Source: G963691885 sp963691885 | GTDB taxonomy: Bacteria; Pseudomonadota; Alphaproteobacteria; UBA8366; Aestuariispiraceae | NCBI GenBank assembly: GCA_963691885.1 | Contig: OY829843.1 | Span: 2,728,001-2,792,000 of the forward strand | Direction: 5' to 3' | DNA length: 64,000 bases | In this document: positions 16,832-26,029 of the stretch, piece after piece | Layout: every line of letters begins with the position of its first letter | How positions within the stretch are numbered: the first letter of the stretch is position 1 | Program-made: the position numbers and the translations under genes | Notes under the pieces: model-generated | What the model saw: the letters and a program-made list of their open reading frames with translations, nothing else | The model's database searches: none | What the model was told of the DNA's origin: nothing

Positions 16832-17251
16832 TTAATCTTCGCTGCTTGCTGTTTCTGCTGCAGCGGCGATTGCCTTCTTGCCGCGGACGACACCGCGTGT
16901 GCGCTCTGCAATACGCGCGCTCTTACCGGTACGGCCACGCAGGTAGTACAGCTTGGCACGACGGACTTTACCGCGACGCACCAGATCGATGGAATCGATC
17001 CGCGGTGTGTAAAGCGGGAAGACACGCTCAACGCCTTCGCCATAGGACAGTTTGCGGACGGTGAAAGAGCTGTTCAGGCCAGCGTTCCTGCGTGCAATGC
17101 AGACACCTTCGTAAGCCTGGATACGCTCGCGGTTACCTTCAACAACCTTCACGTTGACCCGCACAGTGTCGCCTGGCTGAAACGCGGGGATTTCTTTTCC
17201 CTCTGTCAGTTTGGCGACCTGTTCGCTTTCCAACTGCTCGATAATGTTCAT
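16832..17251 (-). CDS. rplS: 50S ribosomal protein L19
   Basis: Ribosomal protein at the 30S-50S interface. 139 residues, with the family core FQPGDTVRVNVKVVEGNRERIQ, FEGVCIARRN-type segment (here YEGVCIARRN) and VERVFPLYTPRIDSI; the C-terminus has the usual basic RGRTGKSARI plus an alphaproteobacterial acidic/Ala tail. AAAGGAC precedes the ATG. Last gene of rpsP-rimM-trmD-rplS. Confidence 0.98.
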   Translation of the reverse strand: MNIIEQLESEQVAKLTEGKEIPAFQPGDTVRVNVKVVEGNRERIQAYEGVCIARRNAGLNSSFTVRKLSYGEGVERVFPLYTPRIDSIDLVRRGKVRRAKLYYLRGRTGKSARIAERTRGVVRGKKAIAAAAETASSED

Positions 17252-17284
17252 GGTTCTAGTCCTTTCGTAAAAACCTGTATCCGA

Positions 17285-18016
17285 TCAGGATGACTGATCG
17301 GCGTTGTTCCTGTGTTCGCAATAGCGGTCCCACAGATCCGGTCTGCGGTCGCGCGTGATGTTTTCTCTCTGTTGGTGCCGCCATTCCGCGATCCGACCGT
17401 GATGGCCGGAAACCAGAACATCAGGCACCGTCATGCCGTCCCAATTGGCCGGCCGTGTAAAATGCGGATACTCCAGAAGCCCGTCTTCAAAGCTTTCCTC
17501 GTCAAGCGATGCATCGCTTCCCATAACGCCCGGCAGCAGGCGCAAACAGGAATCCAGCATAACCATCGCGGCCAGTTCGCCACCGGACAGGACAAAGTCG
17601 CCAAGGCTGACCTCCTGCACATTGCGACGGTCCAGAACGCGCTGATCAATCCCCTCGAACCGTCCGCAGAGCAGGGTGACACCGGGTCCTTCTGCCAGGT
17701 CACGGGCCATTGCCTGATCAAAAACACGACCCCGCGGGCTCATGTAAAAGACCGGGCCTGGTGCGTCCTCGACAGAGGCGAGCGCGGCATCAACCACATC
17801 CGGGCGCATCACCATGCCAGCACCACCACCGAACGGTGTGTCATCGACATTCCTGTGCTTGTCCGTGGCAAAATCACGGATATCGACCGGGTTGATCGAC
17901 CAGATGCCATCTTCCAGCGCCTTGCCCGACAGGGAATGACCGAGTGTTCCCGGAAACATTTCCGGAAACAGGGTCAGCACGGTGGCTGACCAGGGGGTCG
18001 TTTGATCAGGACGCAT
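17285..18016 (-). CDS. trmD: tRNA (guanine37-N1)-methyltransferase
   Basis: Methylates G37 next to the anticodon, preventing frameshifts. 243 residues, SPOUT fold; the trefoil-knot SAM site is visible in VTLLCGRFEGIDQRVL and VSLGDFVLSGGELAAM. The frame stays open far upstream inside rimM, but GGAGG eight bases before the ATG at 18016 and the N-terminus WSATVLTLFPEMFPG fix the start. It overlaps the end of rimM by 11 bases. Confidence 0.97.
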   Translation of the reverse strand: MRPDQTTPWSATVLTLFPEMFPGTLGHSLSGKALEDGIWSINPVDIRDFATDKHRNVDDTPFGGGAGMVMRPDVVDAALASVEDAPGPVFYMSPRGRVFDQAMARDLAEGPGVTLLCGRFEGIDQRVLDRRNVQEVSLGDFVLSGGELAAMVMLDSCLRLLPGVMGSDASLDEESFEDGLLEYPHFTRPANWDGMTVPDVLVSGHHGRIAEWRHQQRENITRDRRPDLWDRYCEHRNNADQSS

Positions 18017-18587
18017 GTTCTGTGCCCTCCTGATCGTCGTTCGACTTGGCTTCGACGGATGCCGGTGGATCAATGACCACTTTGCCGCCAGCGATATCGA
18101 CGCTCGGCACCACTCCAAGGGTGAAAGGGTACAGCTCCGTTCCGCCGTCTTCCAGATCCACTTCCAGCAGGTCACCGGCACCGAAATTCTGGACATGCCG
18201 CACCGTTCCCAATGGGGTCTGGTCCGGCAGGACGGCTTTCAGGCCGAGCAGATCGGCGTGATAGAACTCGTCCTCGTCCGTTTCGGGCAGGGCATCTCGG
18301 GAAATGAACAATTGCAGACCGCGGGCGGCCTCTGCAGTGTTCCGGTCATTCACACCAGACAGTTTTGCCAGGAACTGACCCTTGCTCTCACCAGTGATGA
18401 TCATTGAGAAGGTTTTCGTTCCGGTCGCATCCGTCAGCGGACCATAGGCAACAAGCTGATCCGGGTCCTGGGTGAAGCTTTTCACCCGGACCTGACCGCG
18501 CACACCATGCGGGCCGGTGACTGCACCGACCAGCAACAACTGTGCTGTCTTGTTCGCATCCTGGGTCATGACCATACCGTCTGGCAT
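18006..18587 (-). CDS. rimM: Ribosome maturation factor RimM
   Basis: 16S rRNA processing factor that binds S19 in the 30S head. 193 residues with the N-terminal barrel motif GAVTGPHGVRGQVRVKSFT and the PRC-barrel segment EFYHADLLGLKAV. Several Met codons lie at the N-terminus (18587, 18575, 18569), and the weak GGCGG upstream does not separate them. Between rpsP and trmD as in most proteobacteria. Confidence 0.95.
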   Translation of the reverse strand: MPDGMVMTQDANKTAQLLLVGAVTGPHGVRGQVRVKSFTQDPDQLVAYGPLTDATGTKTFSMIITGESKGQFLAKLSGVNDRNTAEAARGLQLFISRDALPETDEDEFYHADLLGLKAVLPDQTPLGTVRHVQNFGAGDLLEVDLEDGGTELYPFTLGVVPSVDIAGGKVVIDPPASVEAKSNDDQEGTEHAS

Positions 18588-18612
18588 CTGGATATCCGCC
18601 TGTTAAGCAGCC

Positions 18613-19029
18613 TTAAGCTTCTGCCTGCTCTTCAGCAGCTTCTTCCGCGGGTGCTTCCTCTTCAGCAGGCGTATTTGCAGCTTCTTCAGCAGCAGCAGCC
18701 TTTTCAGCCTTGGCTTCAGCGCGTTCTTTCGCCTTTTCACCAGGGGCAGATTTCTTGGGCTGCTCATTGTAAGTGCGGTTCCACTCACCAGCGTCGCTCA
18801 AGAAGCGAGCAACACGATCGGACGGCTTGGCGCCATTGGCGATCCAGTGTTTCGCGCGCTCCATGTCGATCACGACACGCTCAGGGTGGCCTTTTTCAAC
18901 CATCGGGTTGTGATAGCCGATCTTCTCGATGAAACGGCCATCGCGGGGCATACGGCTATCCGCAACCACAATGCGGTAAAACGGACGCTTTTTGGCCCCG
19001 CCACGGGACATACGAATTTTTAGTGACAT
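18613..19029 (-). CDS. rpsP: 30S ribosomal protein S16
   Basis: 138 residues: the S16 core at residues 1-80 (MSLKIRMSRGGAKKRPFYRIVVAD type start, then FIEKIGYHNP and WIANGAKPSDRVARFL) followed by a 55-residue Lys/Glu/Ala-rich extension typical of alphaproteobacteria. GGAG lies nine bases before the ATG. It starts 96 bases after ffh and leads the rimM-trmD-rplS group. Confidence 0.97.
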   Translation of the reverse strand: MSLKIRMSRGGAKKRPFYRIVVADSRMPRDGRFIEKIGYHNPMVEKGHPERVVIDMERAKHWIANGAKPSDRVARFLSDAGEWNRTYNEQPKKSAPGEKAKERAEAKAEKAAAAEEAANTPAEEEAPAEEAAEEQAEA

Positions 19030-19124
19030 GTGTCTGTTACTCCAGTTGCACTGTTAATCGTCTAATTTCTCTTCGCCGCTCCATTCCTGTTTTCCAGGGA
19101 AGGAACGACACTCAACCATTCCCT

Positions 19125-20579
19125 CTAGCGCTTACCGCCAGGGGGCATAAAACCTGGGGGCAATCCACCACCGGGACCGCCCATTGGGCCACCGAGGCCG
19201 CCCATTGCACCGCCGCCGCCCAGCATGCCGCCCAGCGAGCGCATCATGCCTTTCTGGCCTATCTTGCCCATTTTCTTCATCATCTTTGCCATGGTCTGAT
19301 ACTGGCTCAGCAGTTTGTTGACATCCTGAACCGACGTTCCCGACCCGTTGGCAATACGAATCTTGCGCTTTGCATGAATGATCTTGGGCGTTTTGCGTTC
19401 CTGCGGGGTCATGGAAGAGATGATCGCTTCCTGCCGTTTCAGGATATTTTCATCCAGCTTGGCGGATTTCATCTGATCCTTGATCTTGCCCATGCCCGGC
19501 AGCATGCCCATCAGACCTTCCATGCCGCCCATTTTGCGCATCTGCTTTAACTGACTTGCCATATCATCGAGGTCGAACTGACCTTTCTGAATTTTCTTGG
19601 CGAGTTTTTCTGCGTCTTCTTCTTCAATTGTCTCGCGGGCGCGTTCGACCAGACTGACAACATCACCCATGCCCAGAATCCGGCTGGCAATCCGACTGGC
19701 GTGGAAATCTTCCAATTGGTCGGTTTTTTCACCGGTACCCAGCAGCTTGATCGGGCAATTTGTAACGGCGCGCATTGAGAGGGCGGCACCACCGCGGGCA
19801 TCACCATCAACCCTTGTCAACATGATGCCAGTCAGGCCGACCCGCTTGTTAAAACTGTCCGCAACATTGACCGCGTCCTGACCGGTCATTGCATCGGCGA
19901 CCAGCATGACCTCAGACGGGGTGGAGACGGATTTGACGGCTGCAACCTCATCCATCAGGGCTTCGTCGACATGCAGGCGACCGGCGGTATCCAGCATGAC
20001 CACATCATAGCCGCCAAATTTTCCGGCCTGAAGGGCACGTTTGGCGATATCGACGGGCTGCTGGCCCTCAACGATTGGCAGGGTGGCGACCGAGACCTGC
20101 TCACCCAGAATTTTGAGCTGTTCCTGCGCGGCAGGACGGTAAACGTCGAGAGAGGCCATCAAGACCTTCTTCTTGTCCCGGTTAGCGAGGCGCATTGCAA
20201 TCTTGGCGGTCGAAGTCGTCTTACCGGAACCCTGAAGGCCGACCATCAGGACAACAGCGGGCGGTTCGCCGGCCAGTGTAATGCCGGCTGGCTCGGCACC
20301 TTCATCCATCGGGCCGCCATTCAGCATATCGACCAGCGCGTCATTGACGATCTTGACGACCATCTGACCTGGTGTGACCGATTTCAGAACCTCGGAACCG
20401 ATCGCCTTTTCTTTAACCTGGGCGATGAAGTCTTTAACAACGGGAAGGGCGACATCGGCCTCCAGCAGGGCAAGACGCACATCGCGCATGGCCTGATCGA
20501 CGTCGGATTCTTTCAACGCACCACGGCGTTTCAACCCGTCGAGGACCGATCCAAGTTTGCTGCTTAACCCGTCAAACAT
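19125..20579 (-). CDS. ffh: Signal recognition particle protein Ffh
   Basis: GTPase that binds signal sequences of nascent membrane proteins together with the SRP RNA and docks on FtsY. 484 residues: N domain, G domain with GLQGSGKTTSTAKIA, DTAGRLHVDEALM and TRVDGDARGG, and a Met-rich M domain with a Gly/Met/Pro tail. The ORF begins nine codons earlier, but GGGAAAG before the ATG at 20579 and the usual MFDGLSSKLG start decide. Its receptor ftsY is in the same window at 23456. Confidence 0.98.
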   Translation of the reverse strand: MFDGLSSKLGSVLDGLKRRGALKESDVDQAMRDVRLALLEADVALPVVKDFIAQVKEKAIGSEVLKSVTPGQMVVKIVNDALVDMLNGGPMDEGAEPAGITLAGEPPAVVLMVGLQGSGKTTSTAKIAMRLANRDKKKVLMASLDVYRPAAQEQLKILGEQVSVATLPIVEGQQPVDIAKRALQAGKFGGYDVVMLDTAGRLHVDEALMDEVAAVKSVSTPSEVMLVADAMTGQDAVNVADSFNKRVGLTGIMLTRVDGDARGGAALSMRAVTNCPIKLLGTGEKTDQLEDFHASRIASRILGMGDVVSLVERARETIEEEDAEKLAKKIQKGQFDLDDMASQLKQMRKMGGMEGLMGMLPGMGKIKDQMKSAKLDENILKRQEAIISSMTPQERKTPKIIHAKRKIRIANGSGTSVQDVNKLLSQYQTMAKMMKKMGKIGQKGMMRSLGGMLGGGGAMGGLGGPMGGPGGGLPPGFMPPGGKR

Positions 20580-20639
20580 CCGCTTTCCCGTTTGGCAAAA
20601 CCGCACTCAAAATCCAAAACGATCACACAAAGCAAAACG

Positions 20640-20695
20640 CGCCAGTGCGCGAAACTCGCGGACTGGCGGAACCCCTGCCTTTCGGCGCTCAGGGG
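20640..20695. other. Two adjacent stem-loops upstream of ffh
   Basis: Hairpin 1: CGCCAGT (20640-20646) with ACTGGCG (20662-20668), continued by CGCG/CGCG across one G-G mismatch. Hairpin 2: CCCCT (20672-20676) with AGGGG (20691-20695), continued by GCC/GGC. They lie 61 to 116 bases upstream of the ffh start, in a 424-base gap (20580-21003) that otherwise shows no gene. Neither is followed by a T run. A structured leader or small RNA is possible. Confidence 0.4.
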
Positions 20696-21003
20696 CCTGT
20701 CGTTCCATTCGACATGACCTGAAGGCGCATCTTTTATGGTTTCCGCCCGTTTGGGTCAAGTGGAAAGCGCATGGCCTGTTGCGGGGGGCTTTGATTTTTG
20801 ATGGATCATGTTGAGACCGGAAGCCGCCAACTTGAAAAACCCGACAGCAAGCGGCGATATTCTATCCAGGGATAAATGATTTAAGGAATTTTTCTTTTAG
20901 GTTGAATAAAGAGGAAGATCAGGGGGTTGTTCCAATAGTTTCCAGACGTGTCGGGGTGGGGCGGATGCGTCAGTCAGATTTTTTAAGTTCAAGGGAATTT
21001 GCG

Positions 21004-21171
21004 ATGACAAACAAGCCTCAATTTCTGCACGACAAAGGGCCACAAGCCCAAAAGCCGTTTTTTGATCCTTTTGTGTATCCATATGTGAACGTGGACGCCG
21101 CAGCCCTCACCCGGGACAACGGGAAACGTCCTGGCAAGCCGGAAAAGACCGCTGCGAAAACCAGTGAATGA
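21004..21171 (+). CDS. Small conserved-looking protein (55 residues), unknown function
   Basis: ATG 21004 has AAGGGA eight bases upstream, which decides the start over an in-frame one at 20902. The sequence is hydrophilic with a compact aromatic core, KPFFDPFVYPYVNVDAAAL, then a basic Lys/Thr-rich tail. No membrane segment or signal peptide. It precedes dapF by 178 bases on the same strand. Family not recognised. Confidence 0.55.
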   Translation: MTNKPQFLHDKGPQAQKPFFDPFVYPYVNVDAAALTRDNGKRPGKPEKTAAKTSE

Positions 21172-21349
21172 TGTGCAGGTCCGTATCCACGATTCTATAG
21201 GGTCGCGCTGAAACCCGATTAGACCGCGTCAACGAAGATGATTCTGGGTGCCCTCCAGCCCCCATGCATTGCCAATAGACCGCCATAGACCTTATATATC
21301 GCCCTCATTGAAGAAATGGGCGGGATATCCCGCCCTCGGGACGAGCGCG

Positions 21350-22171
21350 ATGCGGGATTTCATCAAGATGCATGGATTGGGCAATGACTTTGTCATTGTC
21401 GACCGACGGCACGGGGCACAGGCCCTCGGGCTGGAAGAACGGCGTCTGATGGCCAATCGGCGTTGGGGCATTGGATGCGACCAGTTGCTGGTGTTGGAAA
21501 CACCGGAACTGGAAGGCGCTGATGTGTTTATGCGGATCTTTAATCCGGATGGGAGTGAGGCCGAGGCTTGCGGCAACGGAACACGCTGTGTCGCCGCTCT
21601 TGTGATGGATGAAATGGGACGTGACGCGATTGGGGTGGAAACGGTTGCCGGTCTGCTTTTGGCCAACCGTGCTCAGGATGGGTTGGTGACAATTGATATG
21701 GGGCCAGCGGGCCTCGACTGGCAGACCATTCCGCTCGCCCGGGAAATGGATACGGCGGCACTGGAGCTGGATGTCGCCGGTTACACGACGCCGGTCGCGG
21801 TGAATATGGGTAATCCCCATGTCATCTTCGTGGTTGACGATGCAGATGCGGTGCCACTTGAAACAGTCGGCCCGCAAATTGAGAACGACCCTCTGTTTCC
21901 TGAACGGACCAATGTTGAGTTCATCTCGAAGAAAGCGGATGGCGGTCTGCGCATGCGGGTCTGGGAACGCAGTGCGGGTATCACGCAGGCCTGCGGGTCC
22001 GGGGCCTGTGCATCCCTCGTGGCGGCTGTCCGTCGGGGGCTCATCGACGGGCGTCGTGCGCCGATCACACTGGATGGCGGGGATTTGATTCTGGAATGGC
22101 GGGAAAGCGACGGGCATGTCTTGATGACGGGACCGGTTTCCATGGCGTTTCACGGGGTCTGGCAGTCATGA
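21350..22171 (+). CDS. dapF: Diaminopimelate epimerase
   Basis: Converts LL- to meso-diaminopimelate for lysine and peptidoglycan. 273 residues with the N-terminus MRDFIKMHGLGNDFVIVD and both catalytic cysteines: EACGNGTRC near residue 73 and QACGSGACAS near residue 215. The ORF can be read from 21248, but family alignment fixes the start at 21350. Its stop codon overlaps the start of mtaB (ATGA). Confidence 0.98.
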   Translation: MRDFIKMHGLGNDFVIVDRRHGAQALGLEERRLMANRRWGIGCDQLLVLETPELEGADVFMRIFNPDGSEAEACGNGTRCVAALVMDEMGRDAIGVETVAGLLLANRAQDGLVTIDMGPAGLDWQTIPLAREMDTAALELDVAGYTTPVAVNMGNPHVIFVVDDADAVPLETVGPQIENDPLFPERTNVEFISKKADGGLRMRVWERSAGITQACGSGACASLVAAVRRGLIDGRRAPITLDGGDLILEWRESDGHVLMTGPVSMAFHGVWQS

Positions 22172-23451
22172 CCGCCCAGCGCAGCGCAACAGAGGTTGTC
22201 ACATTTGGATGCCGCCTGAACGCGTATGAGTCAGAGGTGATCCGTCAAAACGCGGCAAAAGATGGTGTTTCCAATACGCTTGTCTTCAATACCTGCGCGG
22301 TGACGGCGGAGGCTGAGCGCCAGGCCCGCCAGGCAATCCGCCGGGCGCGCCGGGAAAACCCGGATGCCCGGATTGTCGTCACAGGTTGCGCCGCCCAGAT
22401 TGACCCGGCGTCTTACGGGGCAATGGATGAAGTTGATCTTGTTTTGGGCAATGAAGAAAAACTGAAGCCCGGGGCGCTGGATACCAGCAATTCAGAAAGG
22501 GTGCGGGTCAACGATATCATGTCTGTGCGCGAAACCGCACAACACATGGTGGCCGGATTGGAAGATCGCGCGCGTGCCTTTGTTCAGGTGCAAAGTGGAT
22601 GCGACCATAGATGCACCTTCTGCATCATCCCCTTCGGACGCGGCAACAGTCGATCTGTTCCGATGGGTGAGGTTGTTGCCCAGGTCAGGACCCTGGTCGA
22701 AAATGGTTTTCGGGAAGTGGTGCTGACAGGGGTCGATATTACGTCCTATGGCCAAGACTTGCCCGGTGATCCGACCCTGGGTCAGATGGTTCGGCGTTTG
22801 CTGGCACTGGTGCCGGACCTGCCAAGGCTTCGGATCTCATCAATCGATTGTATTGAAATTGATGAAGACCTGATGGGGTTGATTGAAACGGAACCACGGC
22901 TGATGCCGCATCTGCATCTTTCCCTGCAGGCAGGGGATACGATGATCCTGAAGCGGATGAAGCGCCGCCATTCCCGAGAAGAGGCGATCGACCTTGCCCG
23001 ACGGCTGCGTGCGATGCGTCCGGACATTGTCCTTGGCGCTGACCTGATCACCGGTTTCCCGACAGAGACGGACGAGATGTTTCAGAACACTCTCGACATC
23101 GTTGATGAGTGTGGTCTGACCTGGTTGCATGTCTTTCCATATTCCGAAAGGGAAGGCACACCGGCGGCGCGTATCCCTGATCAAGTTCCAAAGGCAGAAA
23201 GACGGGCCCGCGCAAAAACCCTGCGCGCTAAAGGGCAGGCGCGGGTGCAGGCCTATTTGACCTCGCGCATCGGATGCGTGGAACAGGTCTTGATTGAAAA
23301 GCCCGGTCTTGGTCGGAATGAAGGCTTTGCCATGGTCACTTTCCCGGAAGATCTCGGCACACCCGGTCAGATCATCGCGGTCCGGATAACCGGTGTGACC
23401 GGCGACCGGTTGACCGGTGAAAGTGCCATCGAATTGAAGGACGCTGTTTAG
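22168..23451 (+). CDS. mtaB: tRNA (t6A37) methylthiotransferase
   Basis: Radical-SAM enzyme that adds a methylthio group to t6A37 of tRNAs. 427 residues: N-terminal domain with the three cluster cysteines (TFGCRLN, FNTCAVTAEA, VVTGCAAQ), the radical-SAM CDHRCTFC motif at residues ~148-155, and a C-terminal TRAM-like region. The combination NTCAVTAEAERQ marks MtaB rather than MiaB or RimO. The ATG at 22168 overlaps the dapF stop by four bases. Confidence 0.95.
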   Translation: MTAQRSATEVVTFGCRLNAYESEVIRQNAAKDGVSNTLVFNTCAVTAEAERQARQAIRRARRENPDARIVVTGCAAQIDPASYGAMDEVDLVLGNEEKLKPGALDTSNSERVRVNDIMSVRETAQHMVAGLEDRARAFVQVQSGCDHRCTFCIIPFGRGNSRSVPMGEVVAQVRTLVENGFREVVLTGVDITSYGQDLPGDPTLGQMVRRLLALVPDLPRLRISSIDCIEIDEDLMGLIETEPRLMPHLHLSLQAGDTMILKRMKRRHSREEAIDLARRLRAMRPDIVLGADLITGFPTETDEMFQNTLDIVDECGLTWLHVFPYSEREGTPAARIPDQVPKAERRARAKTLRAKGQARVQAYLTSRIGCVEQVLIEKPGLGRNEGFAMVTFPEDLGTPGQIIAVRITGVTGDRLTGESAIELKDAV

Positions 23452-23455
23452 ACCC

Positions 23456-24370
23456 ATGTCTTGGTTTCAACGTATAAAAGAAGGTCTTCGCAAGACCTCG
23501 TCCCGCCTGGCCGGCGGGATCACCGACATCTTCACCAAACGCAAACTGGATGCGGAGGCGGTTTCTGACCTGGAAGACCTTTTGGTCATCGCAGATCTGG
23601 GACCGACGGTTGCGACCAAAATCGCCTCCAGTATTGCCGAGACCCGATTTGACAAGGAAGTTGAGGCGGAAGAAATCCGCGCGGCGCTTGCTGACGAAGT
23701 CGAAGCCCTGCTCGAACCTGTTGCCAAACCCTTGGTCATTCAGTCGGGCAAGAAACCACACATTATCCTGGTTGCCGGCGTGAACGGGTCCGGCAAGACA
23801 ACAACGATCGGCAAGCTCGCTAATCAGTTCCGCTCAGAAGGCAAGTCCGTTCTGCTGGCGGCCGGTGACACGTTTCGCGCTGCCGCCATTGAACAGCTGA
23901 AGGTTTGGGGCGAACGCACAGGCGCTGGCGTCGTGTCAAAAGATCATGGCGCGGACGCCGCTGGTCTGGCCTTTGATGCGATTGAACGCGCGGAGCGGGA
24001 GGGGATAGACGTCCTCCTCATTGATACGGCCGGTCGCCTACATAACAAATCCGACTTGATGGATGAGTTGAAGAAGGTTGTCCGTGTGATCGGGCGCAAA
24101 GATGCTGGCGCGCCTCATGACACGTTGCTCGTACTTGACGCCACCACCGGTCAGAATGCCATGCAGCAGGTAGAGATTTTCGGGTCGGTGATCGATGTCA
24201 GTGGCCTTGTTGTGACCAAGCTGGATGGCACTGCAAAGGGTGGTGTTCTGATTGCGCTGGCAGAAAAGTTCGCCCTGCCGGTCCATGCCATTGGTGTCGG
24301 GGAGGCGGTTGACGATCTGCGTCCGTTTGAGGCCCGTGACTTTGCGCGAGGGTTGGTCGGGCTGGATTGA
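23456..24370 (+). CDS. ftsY: Signal recognition particle receptor FtsY
   Basis: Membrane-associated GTPase that receives SRP-ribosome complexes. 304 residues, a short form without the long acidic A domain: helical N domain, then G motifs GVNGSGKTTTIGKLA, GDTFRAAAIEQL, DTAGRLHNKSDLMDEL and TKLDGTAKGG, ending in the usual GVGEAVDDLRPF. Begins four bases after mtaB. The partner gene ffh is 2.9 kb away on the other strand. Confidence 0.98.
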   Translation: MSWFQRIKEGLRKTSSRLAGGITDIFTKRKLDAEAVSDLEDLLVIADLGPTVATKIASSIAETRFDKEVEAEEIRAALADEVEALLEPVAKPLVIQSGKKPHIILVAGVNGSGKTTTIGKLANQFRSEGKSVLLAAGDTFRAAAIEQLKVWGERTGAGVVSKDHGADAAGLAFDAIERAEREGIDVLLIDTAGRLHNKSDLMDELKKVVRVIGRKDAGAPHDTLLVLDATTGQNAMQQVEIFGSVIDVSGLVVTKLDGTAKGGVLIALAEKFALPVHAIGVGEAVDDLRPFEARDFARGLVGLD

Positions 24371-24382
24371 TCCCGGATCAGT

Positions 24383-25456
24383 TTAGTCGGTTGAGGTTCC
24401 GAATTTCTTCTTGGCCTCGATCAGGCTCTTCAAAAGTTCCTTACCTGTGTCACCCCCATCACCTGAAATCTTCTGGGTGATCACGACCTTGACCAGATCA
24501 ATATGACTGTCGATCAGATCCATCAGGGAAGGGCGTATTTCTGCGTCCTGTCCGGTAATGTCGTAGAGGGATTTGCCGAACTGTGTGATCAGTGGATAGC
24601 CGAAAATGCCACCCTGACCCCGCAGTTCCAGGGCGACCCTGTTCATGGTTTCGAAATGGGCAAGCGCTTTTTCCGGGTCTTCGATCGCGCGGTGATGGGC
24701 CTGTTGCAACTCGTCGACGGATTCCTTCACCCAGTCGGCATAGTCGGTTTCCATGTTGGCGATTTTGTCTTCTGCCGCCTTGATCATATCGGGATCAAAT
24801 GCGGGTTCTGACGGATCGGCCCCGTGGTTTGCCAGTTTCTGTTTCAATGTCTTGGGCAGTTTGAAGATCCAGACCCGCTTCTTGCTGGTCTTGATGCGCG
24901 CCATATCCTTGCCGGAATAGACGGTTTCGATGTCGTCCTTTTTTGTCTTGCGAAGGTCCGTTTCAACCGATTTTTCCTGGCGTCGCCGGTCGGGACCGAA
25001 ATAGTTCGGGCAATAGATGTAGGGACGCGGGTTCTCAATGGCGGCGATCAGGCGCTTTGCAATACTGTCGGCGGAAAACGGCTTTGCCAGAAATTCGTCC
25101 ACCCCGGCATCGCGGCAGTCGTAAATAACCTCTCGATCGGCAGCGGCGGATATCATGATGAAGGACAGGAAGCGATCGGGTGATTTTGCGGCAAGACGGA
25201 TCCAGCGCAGCAACATGGCGCCATCGACAACGGGCATGACATAATCACTGAGGATCATATCCACACCGGTCTTGCCGACCATGGATTCCCCCATATCGAC
25301 TGCAGGTGTCATCAGTTGGATGGCTTCTTCGCCATTTTCGGCGGCGAGAACCCTCTCCACACCAAGCGCATGCAGTGTCGTTATCAGCAAACCGCGCATG
25401 AACTTGGAATCCTCTACAACAAGGATCGACAGTCTCGAAAAATCATACCGCGCCAT
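24383..25456 (-). CDS. Response regulator with a degenerate Hpt-like C-terminal region
   Basis: 357 residues. Residues ~8-140 are a CheY-type receiver: acidic pair E15/D16, phosphoacceptor D71 in LSDYVMPVVDG, and Lys 125 in AKPFSADS. A charged linker follows, and the C-terminal helical region (~235-350) contains ALELRGQGGIFGYPLITQFGKSL. This resembles the Hpt motif H-x-LKG-x-x-x-x-[LF]G, but the phosphorylatable His is replaced by Ala/Leu. No DNA-binding domain is seen. No kinase gene is next to it. It stands alone between ftsY and a small gene; likely a phospho-dependent protein-protein switch. Confidence 0.8.
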   Translation of the reverse strand: MARYDFSRLSILVVEDSKFMRGLLITTLHALGVERVLAAENGEEAIQLMTPAVDMGESMVGKTGVDMILSDYVMPVVDGAMLLRWIRLAAKSPDRFLSFIMISAAADREVIYDCRDAGVDEFLAKPFSADSIAKRLIAAIENPRPYIYCPNYFGPDRRRQEKSVETDLRKTKKDDIETVYSGKDMARIKTSKKRVWIFKLPKTLKQKLANHGADPSEPAFDPDMIKAAEDKIANMETDYADWVKESVDELQQAHHRAIEDPEKALAHFETMNRVALELRGQGGIFGYPLITQFGKSLYDITGQDAEIRPSLMDLIDSHIDLVKVVITQKISGDGGDTGKELLKSLIEAKKKFGTSTD

Positions 25457-25635
25457 GGAACCACTTTCTTAAGCATCGCTGACAATCTGGCCCGACCATC
25501 CGTAGATACCGCATTATTAACCTTTGACGTTAAATATTCGTCACCCGTTTGTTAAATAAAATCAAATATAAATTGCAATTTTGGTGTGGAATTAAAGGAA
25601 AAAGCAGTATTTTCCGGGATTTTGATGCTCTTCCC

Positions 25636-25905
25636 TCAAACAAGGATATTGAGGTAAAAGCCCCTTTGCGGCACGTCGCGACGGGGTCCGGTATCCCTTT
25701 CCATGGCGAGAAGCTTTTTTAGCCGTCCGAATGCGACGCCCAAATCAAACGGATCGCGTGTGCCTGGATTGCGGGCGGCCTGTTCTGCACCGGCCAGACG
25801 TCGTGCATAGTCGAAACGCGAACCTGGACGCGGTGTAGCACCCGGAAGACGCTGGATATCAAAGCCGTTCCGGCGTGATGAAATCTGGTTTGGATCTAAA
25901 GCCAT
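25636..25905 (-). CDS. Small protein with RG...NILV tail, unknown function
   Basis: 89 residues starting MALDPNQISSRR, rich in Arg, Pro and Gly, with a helical middle (FDYARRLAGAEQAAR, VAFGRLKKLLAM) and a C-terminal hydrophobic tail RGFYLNILV. No signal peptide or membrane helix. The ribosome binding site is weak. The tail matches that of the small protein at 28415-28606 (RGSLVNILA), which suggests a shared docking or targeting signal. Not recognised as a named family. Confidence 0.6.
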   Translation of the reverse strand: MALDPNQISSRRNGFDIQRLPGATPRPGSRFDYARRLAGAEQAARNPGTRDPFDLGVAFGRLKKLLAMERDTGPRRDVPQRGFYLNILV

Positions 25906-26029
25906 AGGTGCAAGATAATAAGATTTGGATCAGCGGGCAATAATGGAAGGATTCACATGGGATTAAGGAGACACGGGTCCACGCGATATTCCTTTTGACC
26001 TCTGGGCCTGCCGCTCTATAACCCATGTC

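Noticed and set aside
20640..20695. SRP RNA (ffs) gene near ffh
   Set aside because: Two hairpins suggested it, but the conserved GGAAGGAAGCAGCC-type apical loop is missing and the structure is not one long rod.
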